Source: Bythopirellula polymerisocia (GTDB lineage Bacteria > Planctomycetota > Planctomycetia > Pirellulales > Lacipirellulaceae). Taken from it: DNA of 64,000 bases. A model generated the notes under the pieces. That model was not told where the DNA came from. It worked only from the letters and a program-made list of their open reading frames with translations, and did no database searches. This document shows positions 17,253-27,062 of the stretch, one piece after another (positions within the stretch are counted from its first letter, which is position 1; each line of letters begins with the position of its first letter). The stretch is taken from positions 744,001 through 808,000 of the forward strand of contig NZ_SJPS01000003.1 in assembly GCF_007860015.1 (NCBI RefSeq), written 5' to 3'. The translations under genes and the position numbers were made by a program.

Positions 17253-18617
17253 ATGTCAGTTAATCTCCGCCGCATCGATACCAGCCAGCCCGGGGCGGCG
17301 GCTGAGCTTACCGCCCTACGGAACAAGCTTTCCGTCGACGGTGACATGGTATCAGAGGCCGGACGCCAGAAAACGCTCGAGGTGTTCGGCGAGCCGCTTA
17401 CGCCCGCTCAAACAGTCGCTCGAATTTGTTCCGAAGTCCGTGAGCAAGGGCTCTCGGCCGTACTGGACTACACCCGCAAGCTCGATGGCAAAGAAATCAC
17501 CGCAGACACCTTGCGGGTGTCGCCTGAGGAATTGGCCGCAGCACACGCCTTTGCCGATCCCAAGTTATTGGAAACCATCCACTCGATCCGCCAAGGCATC
17601 TTGAGTTTTCAACTCGCGATCCTGCATCAGGATACAAGGATCGATCTGGAAGAGGGGGGCTACCTGCGGCAACGCTATTTACCACTCAAGCGTGTGGGCA
17701 TTTGTGTTCCTGGGGGTGCAGCTGCCTATCCCTCGACCGTCTTGATGACCGCCGTGCCAGCCCAGGCGGCAGGGGTCGAAGAACTCGTCGTGGTCGCGCC
17801 GCCGACTCCTTTTGGTTCGTACAACAACGATCTGCTGGCCACCTGCCACGAACTTGGAATTCGAGAGGTGTATCGCGTCGGAGGAGCCCAGGCGGTTGCC
17901 GCGATGGCGTATGGAGTAGAGGGACTGCCGCCGGTCGATAAAATCGTCGGGCCAGGAAACCTATTTGTCGCTCTTGCAAAGAAGCACGTTTACGGCACGG
18001 TCGACATCGACTCGATAGCCGGACCTAGCGAAGTGGTAGTGATCGCCGACGACACGACTCCAGCCGAGTATGTTGCCCTCGATCTGATTGCTCAGGCTGA
18101 GCACGCCCCCGGTTCGAGCATCCTCTTAACCTGGAGTGAAAAACTCTTGGATGAGGTTCAAGATGCCATAGCCCGGCAACTTGGCAGGCTTGAGCGGAGT
18201 GAATTGGCCAGCCAGTCACTTGCGGAATTCGGCGCCTTGGTGCTGGTCCGCGATCGAGATGAGGCGATCGAACTAGCCAATCTGCTTGCAACCGAACACC
18301 TCCATATCGCTTGCGACGATGCCGAAGAAATGGTCGGTGCGATCCGCTATGCAGGAGCGATTTTTGTTGGTCCCTACAGCCCTGTAGCACTCGGCGACTA
18401 CGCTGCGGGGCCGTCGCATGTGTTGCCGACTGGCGCTACAGCACGTTTTGCCAGCGGGTTGAGCTCAAATAGTTTCCTCAGGTCGGGAAGTGTGATTTAC
18501 TTCGATCAAGCAGGACTGGAATCTTTGGCCGAAGAAGTCTTGTTCATGGCAAACTTGGAAGGTCTCACAGCGCATGGTGCCGGCGTGGCCATCCGCCGCC
18601 CGCCAGAATTGGATTGA
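17253..18617 (+). CDS. hisD: Histidinol dehydrogenase
   Basis: HisD is zinc-dependent and oxidises L-histidinol to L-histidine in two NAD-linked steps, the end of histidine synthesis. The 454-residue length is normal. Recognisable stretches are VGICVPGGAAAYPSTVLM, YRVGGAQAVAAMAYG, DKIVGPGNLFVALAK, IAGPSEVVVIAD, LIAQAEHAPGSS and the C-terminal catalytic SHVLPTGATARF. It begins 102 bases from the divergent threonine aldolase. hisC follows after a single base, so the two are almost certainly co-transcribed and perhaps translationally coupled. Confidence 0.95.
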   Translation: MSVNLRRIDTSQPGAAAELTALRNKLSVDGDMVSEAGRQKTLEVFGEPLTPAQTVARICSEVREQGLSAVLDYTRKLDGKEITADTLRVSPEELAAAHAFADPKLLETIHSIRQGILSFQLAILHQDTRIDLEEGGYLRQRYLPLKRVGICVPGGAAAYPSTVLMTAVPAQAAGVEELVVVAPPTPFGSYNNDLLATCHELGIREVYRVGGAQAVAAMAYGVEGLPPVDKIVGPGNLFVALAKKHVYGTVDIDSIAGPSEVVVIADDTTPAEYVALDLIAQAEHAPGSSILLTWSEKLLDEVQDAIARQLGRLERSELASQSLAEFGALVLVRDRDEAIELANLLATEHLHIACDDAEEMVGAIRYAGAIFVGPYSPVALGDYAAGPSHVLPTGATARFASGLSSNSFLRSGSVIYFDQAGLESLAEEVLFMANLEGLTAHGAGVAIRRPPELD

Positions 18618-18618
18618 C

Positions 18619-19689
18619 ATGACAATGACCTACGTTCGAACAAACATTCAAGCGATGGAAGGTTACACCCCCGGTGAGCAACCGCAGGGAGGTAAGTTCA
18701 TCAAGCTCAACACGAATGAGAATCCCTACCCTTGTTCTCCCAAGGTGAAGGCGGCGATTGGCCGTGTCTGCCAATCGGGACTGCAACGCTATCCCGATCC
18801 AACGGCTACAGCCTTTCGCATGCAACTCAGCGAAATGCTCTCAGATGAGCTCCCAGTTATCACTCCCGACTGGATACTCTGTGGTAACGGCAGCGACGAT
18901 ATTCTGACAATCATTACCCGTGTATTCGTCGATGCAGGCGACCTCATCCGGTACCCGAACCCCAGCTATGTGCTCTACAAATCGCTGGCGGAGATTCAAG
19001 GCGCCCGGGTCGATGTAGTTAATTTTCAGCCCGACTGGTCGCTGCCAAATGAGTTTTCCACACCCCAGGATCGACTAAAACTTGCCTTTCTTGCCAACCC
19101 TAACAGCCCCTCGGGGACCATTGTGCCATCAGCAGCAGTTGCGGAAATTGCTGCTGCACTCCCCTGCCCTTTAGTTGTTGACGAGGCCTATGTCGATTTT
19201 TCGGAAACCAATTGCCTCTCTCTGGTAGCCGAGAACGAGAAAATCCTGGTCACTCGGACTTTGAGCAAATCCTACGCCTTGGCCGGCCTCCGCTTTGGTT
19301 ATGTGGTCGCCCAACCTCTGGTCATCCGCGAACTAGCCAAAGTGAAGGATTCCTACAACTGCGACGCACTCTCCATAGCGGGAGCCACCGCCGCCATCGA
19401 GGATCAGACTTGGCGCACAGAGAATTGCGCGACGATCCTTGCCACACGGAAACGACTCGTCAATGAACTCCGCGGGATGGGATTCGAGTGTGTCGATTCG
19501 CAGGCAAATTTCGTGTGGTGCAAACATCCCCGTCATGAGAGCGCAGAACTATATCGAGATCTGAAATCGGTCGGCGTACTGGTCCGCTACATGAACTACC
19601 CCAACTGGGGCGACGGTATACGTGTCACTGTGGGAACCGACGACCAAATAGAAGCCTTCTTGACGATCTTAAACCCCATGTTGCAATGA
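18619..19689 (+). CDS. hisC: Histidinol-phosphate aminotransferase
   Basis: HisC is a PLP enzyme that transfers an amino group from glutamate to imidazole-acetol phosphate in histidine synthesis. The 356-residue protein has the N-terminal KLNTNENPYPCSPKV, LCGNGSDDIL, VVDEAYVDFSE and the PLP-lysine segment TRTLSKSYALAGLRFGY. It starts at 18619, one base after the hisD stop. The frame is open further upstream inside hisD but that extension is not conserved. No other his genes are in the window, so the pathway is split as in many planctomycetes. Confidence 0.94.
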   Translation: MTMTYVRTNIQAMEGYTPGEQPQGGKFIKLNTNENPYPCSPKVKAAIGRVCQSGLQRYPDPTATAFRMQLSEMLSDELPVITPDWILCGNGSDDILTIITRVFVDAGDLIRYPNPSYVLYKSLAEIQGARVDVVNFQPDWSLPNEFSTPQDRLKLAFLANPNSPSGTIVPSAAVAEIAAALPCPLVVDEAYVDFSETNCLSLVAENEKILVTRTLSKSYALAGLRFGYVVAQPLVIRELAKVKDSYNCDALSIAGATAAIEDQTWRTENCATILATRKRLVNELRGMGFECVDSQANFVWCKHPRHESAELYRDLKSVGVLVRYMNYPNWGDGIRVTVGTDDQIEAFLTILNPMLQ

Positions 19690-19715
19690 ATCGCTAATAT
19701 CTACTGGATGGAACC

Positions 19716-20525
19716 ATGGAAGAACTGTTTACTACCCACTCGATGTTGTCGCTGGCAACTCTTACGATTTTAGAAATCGTACTGGGGATCGATAACATCG
19801 TGTTTCTGGCGATTTTGACGGGCAAGCTCCCTGAAAAGGAGCAGCCCCGCGCCCGCACGATCGGGCTCATGCTCGCTGCTTTGGGTAGAATCGCTCTGTT
19901 GTTTGCCATCACTTGGATCATCACGCTGGACAAGACCGTGCTGTTTGACTTGCCGTTCAATCTGAATTCAACGGACTCATCGCACGCGGGAGAATTGGGA
20001 GCAATGGCCGAAACCACTCCAATCACGATCAAGAGTCTCGTGCTGCTCTTAGGTGGGTTGTTCCTCGTCGGAAAAGCGACTTGGGAAATTGGTCACCAAT
20101 TGGATCCACACGATGAACAATCTGGCCCCAAAGCCGCCTCGAGCCTTACTGCCGTGTTGGTGCAAATCTTCCTCATCGATCTGGTTTTTTCTCTCGACTC
20201 GGTTTTGACCGCCGTGGGAATGGTCCGCCCGGAAGATTACTCGGAGCATTGGGTACCGATGACAATCATGGTCACCGCGGTACTCGTCTCTATCGGGGTC
20301 ATGTTGGCATTCAGCGGCCCCGTCTCACGCTTTGTCAATCAACACCCCAGCATAAAGATGCTAGCCTTGGCGTTCCTGATCTTGATCGGCGTAGTCCTAA
20401 TAGCCGAAGGCTTGAACACGCACATTCCACGTGGCTACATCTATTCGCCAATGGCGTTCTCGCTCTTTGTGGAAATGCTCAACCTGCGTGCTTCGCGCCG
20501 AAGCAAGGAGCATTCAGTAGCCTGA
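19716..20525 (+). CDS. TerC-family integral membrane protein
   Basis: TerC-family proteins are multi-pass membrane proteins linked to metal (Mn2+) export or loading and to tellurite resistance. The 269-residue protein has about seven hydrophobic segments and the family motifs LEIVLGIDNIVFL near the N-terminus and DLVFSLDSVLTAVGM in the middle, whose acidic residues are thought to bind metal. A charged loop (about 125-140) separates the halves. It follows hisC by 26 bases and may share its transcript. It is convergent with the AraC gene. Confidence 0.9.
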   Translation: MEELFTTHSMLSLATLTILEIVLGIDNIVFLAILTGKLPEKEQPRARTIGLMLAALGRIALLFAITWIITLDKTVLFDLPFNLNSTDSSHAGELGAMAETTPITIKSLVLLLGGLFLVGKATWEIGHQLDPHDEQSGPKAASSLTAVLVQIFLIDLVFSLDSVLTAVGMVRPEDYSEHWVPMTIMVTAVLVSIGVMLAFSGPVSRFVNQHPSIKMLALAFLILIGVVLIAEGLNTHIPRGYIYSPMAFSLFVEMLNLRASRRSKEHSVA

Positions 20526-20602
20526 ATGTTTTAGCCACCTGTTCGAAAAAACAATTGCGCAGTGTGATATCATTGAAATCGCCAAAGAAAATGGCGCCGC
20601 TG

Positions 20603-21490
20603 CTATTCCTCCCGGGATTTTGAGACTGATTCAAGATACTCACCAGGAGTCATGTTGGTCATCCGTTTGAAAACCCTGTAGAAATGTGTGATATCGCTAA
20701 ATCCTGCCGCCAAAGCAGCATACATAATCTGCCCCGTTTGCTTGAGCCTTTCTTGAGCATAAGTAATGCGACGTTCGCTCAGATATTGCACCACCGTCTT
20801 GCCAGTACGTTGTTTGAATAAGTCTGAGTAGCGACGGCTAGAAATCCCGCACATTTCTGCTAAGTCGTTTACAGCGATTGTTGTATGGAAAAAATGCTCG
20901 ATGTAATCAAGAGTTCCATCGAGCGCTTGTTCACGAGAGATGCTTGCTGCCTTTCCCAATGGTTCGCTGCGCAAAAGATGCACGAGTAAATCAATGAGTC
21001 CTGCATGCAGGATTGCTTCAGCTTCGGCCCCACCGTGTGTTTGTTCTAGAAGCATGCGTTTGAAAATGTCACGCACCGCGCCTCGTCGATAACTATGCAT
21101 TTGCACAATCGGATATGGCGATTGAAAACGAGACTTGAATTCAGGCATCAACAATTGTAAAGCCTTATTCTCATTGACAACTTTTTGAGAGAAAAAAGCG
21201 AACACGAGGGTCAGTGGAGCTGAATGATTGTCGACAAAACGGTGCTCATCCTCTGCCGGAATTAGTAGCAGCTCATCCTTACCTAATGGCAAGCGTGACG
21301 AACCGAACTCAAGAGCGCCTCGACCAACAGGGATCCAGCAAAGCTTGTAAAAGGGAAATCGTTTAAAATCCATCGAAAAAGTCGTCGAATGATGGCTTTC
21401 AAAGACAAGAATGCCACTTTCCGGCAGCGCAGGATAGGCGGGGCTGCTTCGACGCAGAACTGGTTCACGTCCTTTTTGATCGAGATTCAT
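20603..21490 (-). CDS. AraC-family transcriptional regulator
   Basis: This 295-residue protein has an N-terminal cupin-like sensor domain (about 30-130) and a C-terminal AraC DNA-binding domain with two helix-turn-helix units (about 190-290). Landmarks are VNDLAEMCGISSRRYSDLFK, the first recognition helix region, and AALAAGFSDITHFYRVFKR, the classic second motif. Such proteins usually activate catabolic genes on sensing a sugar-type ligand. It is divergent from the LamG protein across 333 bases containing one copy of the 18-bp repeated motif, and it is the only such regulator in the island. This makes it the best candidate for controlling the island. Confidence 0.92.
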   Translation of the reverse strand: MNLDQKGREPVLRRSSPAYPALPESGILVFESHHSTTFSMDFKRFPFYKLCWIPVGRGALEFGSSRLPLGKDELLLIPAEDEHRFVDNHSAPLTLVFAFFSQKVVNENKALQLLMPEFKSRFQSPYPIVQMHSYRRGAVRDIFKRMLLEQTHGGAEAEAILHAGLIDLLVHLLRSEPLGKAASISREQALDGTLDYIEHFFHTTIAVNDLAEMCGISSRRYSDLFKQRTGKTVVQYLSERRITYAQERLKQTGQIMYAALAAGFSDITHFYRVFKRMTNMTPGEYLESVSKSREE

Positions 21491-21823
21491 CCTAGATCTT
21501 CTTGTGAGAAGCGGTTGCGTGTTGTTGGATCAACATTGGAAATCCTGGTTTGGCAAAAGAATTCCGGATTAGCGAACGAGTGTCCATCGGGGCTATTCGA
21601 GCCAAGCACTTAGTTATATACCACGATTTAAGTAGCATTGGTAGCACAGGAAAACTGCTGGCGAGTTGAGCGAAGAGCAAGTTTCCGAAAATGCCAATAT
21701 TGTCCGGCACTATTGGATTAAACTCCACGGTTAGTTCTTCGCAGGAGACAAGTGCAATTGGGTGGACAAGGATTCATGCGAGATTGCCGAGCGCCTTGGT
21801 TTCAAGCTGGGGCGAGAAATGTC
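21491..21823. other. Divergent regulatory region, AraC gene / LamG gene
   Basis: This 333-base non-coding stretch has the AraC gene leaving to the left and the LamG/propeller gene to the right. It holds the motif at 21681-21698. No convincing sigma70 promoter was identified. Confidence 0.6.
21681..21698 (+). promoter_or_regulatory. Candidate operator, copy 1 (GTTTCCGAAAATGCCAAT)
   Basis: This is the first of four copies of an 18-bp motif, consensus RTTTCCKAAWDYRCHAAT. It lies 191 bases before the AraC start codon and about 125 bases before the divergent LamG start. The non-palindromic form is compatible with an AraC-type site, but binding is inferred. Confidence 0.55.
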
Positions 21824-24235
21824 ATGAAATACCTTGTCGCATTATTAGTCCTCGTTTCGGCCACATATGGAAGGGCGGAAACAACAGCTTTGTGGCTCTT
21901 TGACGAGCCTACCAGTGCCTATCCGAGCAGCGTACTCGATTCATCCTCAATGAATGATTATCCCTTGGTGCTTGGGCAAGGTGCGAGACTTGTCTCGGGA
22001 AAGTTTGGCAATGCCCTGGCAATCATTGAACCACCCCCCCTCGATTATCCGACGGGAACTAATGCTTACGGCTTGAAAAGTCTCTGGCAAATGTTCTCTG
22101 GCGAAGATGATCGTATGTTCTGGCATAACAGCTTCTTTTCAGCATTGATGACCGCTGGCGAGAATCATTTACGAAAAGAAGTAGGTTTTTGTAATCCGGT
22201 TGATACGCGACTTAATCTAGGAGATTTCGATTGGACCGTTGAGTTCTGGTACCGAGCGGCTGAAGCAACCGAAGAGATGGGAATTGTATTCGAGCTTGGC
22301 TTACTTCCCAATTCTGGAAAGCATGCCACGACAAGTTTGGCACTTTCAGCAGATCGCCGGAATTTCATTTTCCGTAATGATCCTAGCGAGACGAAGCTAA
22401 GCTTGGCTACGGAGTTCTCGGATGAAACATGGCACCACTTTGCATTCGTGTTTTCTGCCAATGAAAGTCAAATGACGCACTATGTTGACGGAAAATTGCA
22501 ACCCCTACCTGCAAAGTGCCAGCTAGAAAGTTTACCCGCCGAAACCCCCTCCTATCTTTCTCTTGGCCGAAATAATGACTGGCAGCAACCGCTTCCCGGA
22601 TGCATGGATGAATTGCGATTCTCTGTCGGTCAAATCTATCGAGGATCTTTTCGCCCCCCAGCGAGCTTTGCTCCGCAACGCTTAAAGTTTAATTTGCAAT
22701 CTGGTCCAGCTTTGCTGTTCGATAACAAAGTGGAATCCCAGGAACCAATTCGTCTAGGCAACCGAAAACATCTCTTCATCGACGATAGCCTATTGACTGA
22801 ACTTGATAATGTCAAATTTGTCGTCAATCCGCCACGGCGAGCTGAATTGGTAATTGGGGATATCCGGGGCAGTTTCCGTAAACACTTGACGGTAGTAGAC
22901 GATCCCCAAAAGTTGATTCGCATCTACAACAGTGTAGAGAAGGACCATCTGGCGGTGCGAGTCTCGCAGGATGGGATTCATTTTTCTGCTCCAGGCACTA
23001 TGAATTCTCGCGAAGATTCAAGCAACCAGGCAAAGTCAAGCATCGTCATTGCTGAAATGGTTGGTGGCATGGGAAACCCTTTCATCGATCCAAATGGTCC
23101 GGCTGAAGAGCGCTGGAAGTATTTCAGCGATTACCATCGCCGCGGCATTTATCTCTATACATCCCCCGACGGTTATCAATGGCGGAGAAACAAAACCGCG
23201 ACGTTGCCGTTCCGCTCGGGTACGCAATCTTGCACTTTTTATGATGATCAACGTCAGGTCTACGTTTCTTATCATCGATCGGGTATTCACCAGACGCCTG
23301 CAGGTGATACGGAGCGGAGTTCCGTGATGACCGAACACAAAGATTTGGCAGAACCTGTTGAATTCACTCCACTCTCCCAGGGAGAGTATCGGGAGCGGCA
23401 AGCCGAAGAAAGAATCCGCAATCCTCTTCCTTGGTACCTAGATAATGGCCCACTGACTCCAGGTGATTTTGGATTGGAGTTTCCCCATGCATTTCGACCA
23501 ATAGCCGAGGATCCACCGGGCACTGACATCTATGTGACCAAGGCGCAAAAATACCCTTGGGCTCCAGATACCTATCTAGCATTTCCAATCGTCTATTTTC
23601 ACTATTGGCCGGATGGACCAACTGCACGGCATGCCCTCGTCGACCCACTGCGAGGGCGAGGTTCGGGTTGCGTGGAGACCCAGCTTGCAGTGAGTCGCAA
23701 TGGGACCGATTGGCAGCGCTATCCGCGACCTGCCTACGTAGGAATTGGTCGGCACGCTGACCGTAATGTGGTGAATGCCTATATCGCTCATGGAATGGTG
23801 CGCCGTGGTGATGAGATTTGGCAGTACTATTTCGGCGAGACTCAATATCATTCAGCTTACCGGCATGATCCTGCGGGGCGCGGTGTGTATCGACTCGTCC
23901 AAAGGTTAGATGGTTTCGTTTCGCTTGACAGCCCTTATGAAGGAGAGTCTATGGTCGTCACGAAACCATTGACTTTTGATGGAAATCGATTGACACTAAA
24001 TATCGATACCGACGCCACTGGCTACGCGCAAATCGGACTCCTCGACTCACATGGTGCTCCAATCCCTGGTTTTTCCGTTGATGAATGCATCTATGTCAAC
24101 GGCGACTTCATCGACACAGAAGTTGCCTGGCTGGAAAAGGGAAATGATCTTTCAGATCTCCAAGGCAAGACAATTCAACTCGTAATGCGGATGCGTGGAA
24201 GCAAACTTTTCGCCATGCAATTCGTGGACCGCTAA
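21824..24235 (+). CDS. Secreted LamG-domain plus beta-propeller protein
   Basis: This 803-residue exported protein starts with signal peptide MKYLVALLVLVSATYGRAE. Residues about 20-290 form a LamG/concanavalin A-like fold (FDWTVEFWYRA, WHHFAFVFS, YVDGKLQPLP, MDELRFSVG). From about 300 a second domain looks like a five-bladed propeller of the GH32/GH43/sialidase type (LFIDDSLL, DGIHFSAPG, TSPDGYQWRR, SRNGTDWQRY). It probably binds and possibly cleaves a polysaccharide. No catalytic triad can be assigned with certainty. It is divergent from the AraC regulator and followed 52 bases later by the beta-helix gene. Confidence 0.8.
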   Translation: MKYLVALLVLVSATYGRAETTALWLFDEPTSAYPSSVLDSSSMNDYPLVLGQGARLVSGKFGNALAIIEPPPLDYPTGTNAYGLKSLWQMFSGEDDRMFWHNSFFSALMTAGENHLRKEVGFCNPVDTRLNLGDFDWTVEFWYRAAEATEEMGIVFELGLLPNSGKHATTSLALSADRRNFIFRNDPSETKLSLATEFSDETWHHFAFVFSANESQMTHYVDGKLQPLPAKCQLESLPAETPSYLSLGRNNDWQQPLPGCMDELRFSVGQIYRGSFRPPASFAPQRLKFNLQSGPALLFDNKVESQEPIRLGNRKHLFIDDSLLTELDNVKFVVNPPRRAELVIGDIRGSFRKHLTVVDDPQKLIRIYNSVEKDHLAVRVSQDGIHFSAPGTMNSREDSSNQAKSSIVIAEMVGGMGNPFIDPNGPAEERWKYFSDYHRRGIYLYTSPDGYQWRRNKTATLPFRSGTQSCTFYDDQRQVYVSYHRSGIHQTPAGDTERSSVMTEHKDLAEPVEFTPLSQGEYRERQAEERIRNPLPWYLDNGPLTPGDFGLEFPHAFRPIAEDPPGTDIYVTKAQKYPWAPDTYLAFPIVYFHYWPDGPTARHALVDPLRGRGSGCVETQLAVSRNGTDWQRYPRPAYVGIGRHADRNVVNAYIAHGMVRRGDEIWQYYFGETQYHSAYRHDPAGRGVYRLVQRLDGFVSLDSPYEGESMVVTKPLTFDGNRLTLNIDTDATGYAQIGLLDSHGAPIPGFSVDECIYVNGDFIDTEVAWLEKGNDLSDLQGKTIQLVMRMRGSKLFAMQFVDR

Positions 24236-24287
24236 TACATGTCTACTTGATACAAGTGGACCTTGTGAGAATCAACCGAAGGCTCTG

Positions 24288-26009
24288 ATGAAACAATCGA
24301 TACATTGGCTGGCAGTTATTGGATGTTCTTTCTCGTTTTGGTGTACCTCGGATTGGGTGGTGGCAGAGGAGCAGGCTATCGGCCCTCAGAGCACTCCCGT
24401 AGCAAGAGAAGACTTCGCTCACATCTGGTACGTGGCTCAGTCCACCGGGTCAGACTCTCAGGGGGATGGCTCTCAGTCAAAGCCTTGGAAATCTATCGAA
24501 AAGGCGTTGGCCGAGATGCCCAAAGCCTCTGCTGAGAAACGTTCGGCGGTTCTAGTAGCGGAAGGAAAATACCTTTGCAATGCACTTCAATTGCGTGAAT
24601 ACGTCGAACTTTTTGGAGGCTTCGACTCTGCTAACTGGGATCGAGACATCTTTCTATTTCAGACGATTCTAGTTTCAAAAGATCAGTGCCGGATCCTTCT
24701 CGGATCTAATCATGCCAGACTCGATGGCTTTGTGCTCAAAGGATCCCAACTGCGTGGTGAAGGAGCAGCGCTGTACTGCAAGGGAACCTCACCCATCGTG
24801 ACAAACAACCGTTTTCAGAATAACCAAACTCTAGCTCCTCTGAGTTGGCAACCGAATTATCTCCATGAAAAGGCCCACGACGGGGGTGCGATCTGTGCCC
24901 TCGCTGGAGCGTCTCCCCTCATTTCGAACAACCTTTTTATAGAGAATCGTACCGAAATCGGGCGTGGCGCCGCCATTGCCTTTTACTCTCATTGCGGAGG
25001 GGTCATTAGCAATAACGTGTTTCTAGGAAACAGAACCGGTTTATCTGACCAGCATCGCAGCAGCGACGGGGGCGCTGTATCCATCTTTGAGTGGTCGAAG
25101 CCGCGAATTGAAAATAATCTCTTCATCGAGAACCAGGCACTGGCTGTAAACGATGGGGGTGCCTTGTTTGTTGCTTTGTGGAGTTCGCCGTCAATCGAGA
25201 GGAACGTTTTCGTGGGAAACAAGTCCTCGGACGACGGAGGGGCTCTATTTATTGGGGGGCAGGAACATCGCTACGACAGACCGCTCGATCCACTACCCGA
25301 TGCTGAGGATTTTTCCATTCTTTTGTCGAACAACCTTTTTTTCGGAAATGCGAATCCTAAGAGCAACTCGGGGGGGATCCGCATGACGATGCAGTCGCGC
25401 GCCAGGCTTGTCAACAATATCTTGGGAGAGAAGGACCAGCTCTACGTCCAATCGAGCGAAGTCCATCTGACCAACAATACGTTTTTGGATACCATGACCT
25501 TGATCCAATTCAATGCCCAACTTGCTCCACGTCTTTTAGCGAATAACATAATGTGGGGTAAACTGAAATACGAAGGGGAAACACCGATTATCTCTTCTAA
25601 TGTCCTCGGCGGATTTCCGGGCAAAGGAAATATGAATACTGAGCCCTTCTTGGACCAGGACTTGAAGAAACTGACTGTTCTCTCTGCAGATTTCGATTCT
25701 TGCAGGTTTGTGACCAACTTACAGATTGCAGACGCAGATTGGGAACCGAATTCTTTGGTCGGGCGAGTTATCGAATCTGACAGGCGTTGGAGCGTTGTCA
25801 AGTCAAACCATGCGAATCAGGTCGTGGTCTGGGGCAACCAGTCTCACGTTGCAAAAGTTAATCTGCTGCCGACTTATCGTCTCCAATCGCAATCTCCCTG
25901 CATCGATCGCGGATCCGACCAGCATGCGCCACTGACAGATATCGATGGGGACCGACGACCAGTTGGTCGCAGCGCTGACATAGGAGCTGATGAGTTCGTT
26001 CCTCAATAG
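24288..26009 (+). CDS. Secreted right-handed beta-helix protein
   Basis: This 573-residue exported protein has an N-terminal signal (about residues 1-28, ending VVAEEQ). It begins with YVAQSTGSDSQGDGSQSKPW, a DUF1565-like opening common to parallel beta-helix proteins. Repeats of the form SPLISNNLFIENRT, GGVISNNVFLGNRT, KPRIENNLFIENQA, SPSIERNVFVGNKS and ILLSNNLFFGNAN show the coils. It ends with SPCIDRGSDQHAPLTDIDG and RRPVGRSADIGADEF, a frequent tail in planctomycete choice-of-anchor proteins. The fold is typical of pectate lyases and other polysaccharide lyases, but catalytic residues are not evident. Confidence 0.82.
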   Translation: MKQSIHWLAVIGCSFSFWCTSDWVVAEEQAIGPQSTPVAREDFAHIWYVAQSTGSDSQGDGSQSKPWKSIEKALAEMPKASAEKRSAVLVAEGKYLCNALQLREYVELFGGFDSANWDRDIFLFQTILVSKDQCRILLGSNHARLDGFVLKGSQLRGEGAALYCKGTSPIVTNNRFQNNQTLAPLSWQPNYLHEKAHDGGAICALAGASPLISNNLFIENRTEIGRGAAIAFYSHCGGVISNNVFLGNRTGLSDQHRSSDGGAVSIFEWSKPRIENNLFIENQALAVNDGGALFVALWSSPSIERNVFVGNKSSDDGGALFIGGQEHRYDRPLDPLPDAEDFSILLSNNLFFGNANPKSNSGGIRMTMQSRARLVNNILGEKDQLYVQSSEVHLTNNTFLDTMTLIQFNAQLAPRLLANNIMWGKLKYEGETPIISSNVLGGFPGKGNMNTEPFLDQDLKKLTVLSADFDSCRFVTNLQIADADWEPNSLVGRVIESDRRWSVVKSNHANQVVVWGNQSHVAKVNLLPTYRLQSQSPCIDRGSDQHAPLTDIDGDRRPVGRSADIGADEFVPQ

Positions 26010-26096
26010 ACTGCCAACCAGAAACCTTTTTCAGGGCCAGCGATATTGATTGCTTGACCTAATAATTATTTTCTCTATCTCTAATGAGTTGGATTC

Positions 26097-27062
26097 ATGA
26101 CAATCATTTACCGTATGAGATTGACAATTCTCGTTCTACTATTGATCGCTGGGCATCGGCTATCTGCCGAGGAACGGGGTTCCGCCTCTCAACCGCTCCG
26201 AGTGAACAAATGCATTGAGTTACTCAAACAGAATCAACCCATCTACTACGATGATGTTTACGGCGGTTTCACTGAAGGGAAAGCAGCCGCGCAAACCTGG
26301 GCTGACTATATTATTTACAATATGGAGCATCAGCCACTTGATTTTGCGTTGCTGCGAGAATTCATGCGCGGTCTTGTTGCAGGAGGTCCGACTCCCAGTG
26401 GTCACCGAACACCCACGGTGATCGTCTCGCTACCGATGCTGGGTCTCGATGAAGAGGCCGTGAAAGTAAACGGTTGGATGGTTCAACAGGCACTTGCCCA
26501 GGGTGTACATGGAGTGCATCTGGCTCGGGCACGTGACCCTGAGGCGGTGAAAAGATTTGTGCAAGCGGCCCGCTATCCCCACCATAAAAAGGGCAGTGAT
26601 GTATTGGACGAGGGACTTCGAGGCTGGGGAAGCCAGAAGTTTGCTGCTTCGATATGGGGTATCAGCCCAGAAGATTATCTCGCCAAGGCCGACGTTTGGC
26701 CGCTCAATCCTGACGGGGAAATCATGCTTGGCGTCAAAATTGAAGATCAAGAAGCGTTGGCAAACTGTGAGACTACTCTGGCAGTCCCCGGACTAGCATT
26801 TGCAGAACATGGTCCGCGTGATTTAGGTTTGTCGTTTGGTTATCTGGAAGGTCGCGCAGATCCGCCAGTGCCGCCCGAGGTCGATGCCGCGGGCCGTAAA
26901 GTTTTGGCAGCGTGCAAGAAGAACGGTCTCTTCTTTCTTGACAATGTGTTGCCCGACAACGTCGCTGCGAAGATCGACTCTGGCGTAATGATCGGTGCCG
27001 GTCGACGCGAGGATTCGGCTGAGGCGGGGCGAAAACACACGAATCGTGAAATGCCATGGTAA
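26097..27062 (+). CDS. Exported HpaI/RhmA-type aldolase family protein
   Basis: This 321-residue protein of the HpcH/HpaI (class II, metal-dependent) aldolase family is preceded by a hydrophobic export signal (LTILVLLLIAGHRLSAEE). Family segments include the metal-ligand IKIEDQEALANCE-like region around 205-217 (VKIEDQEAL), GVHGVHLARARDPE and FAEHGPRDLGLSFGY. Cytoplasmic relatives split 2-keto-3-deoxy sugar acids, including 2-keto-3-deoxy-L-rhamnonate, into pyruvate and an aldehyde. Export of such an enzyme is unusual, so the substrate may differ. The stop overlaps the start of the VCBS gene by 7 bases. Confidence 0.82.
   Translation: MTIIYRMRLTILVLLLIAGHRLSAEERGSASQPLRVNKCIELLKQNQPIYYDDVYGGFTEGKAAAQTWADYIIYNMEHQPLDFALLREFMRGLVAGGPTPSGHRTPTVIVSLPMLGLDEEAVKVNGWMVQQALAQGVHGVHLARARDPEAVKRFVQAARYPHHKKGSDVLDEGLRGWGSQKFAASIWGISPEDYLAKADVWPLNPDGEIMLGVKIEDQEALANCETTLAVPGLAFAEHGPRDLGLSFGYLEGRADPPVPPEVDAAGRKVLAACKKNGLFFLDNVLPDNVAAKIDSGVMIGAGRREDSAEAGRKHTNREMPW

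Noticed and set aside
21520..21535. TGTTG / CAACA inverted repeat upstream of the AraC gene as an operator
   Set aside because: Arms of only 5 bases are expected by chance in 300 bases, and it is not repeated at the other island promoters.
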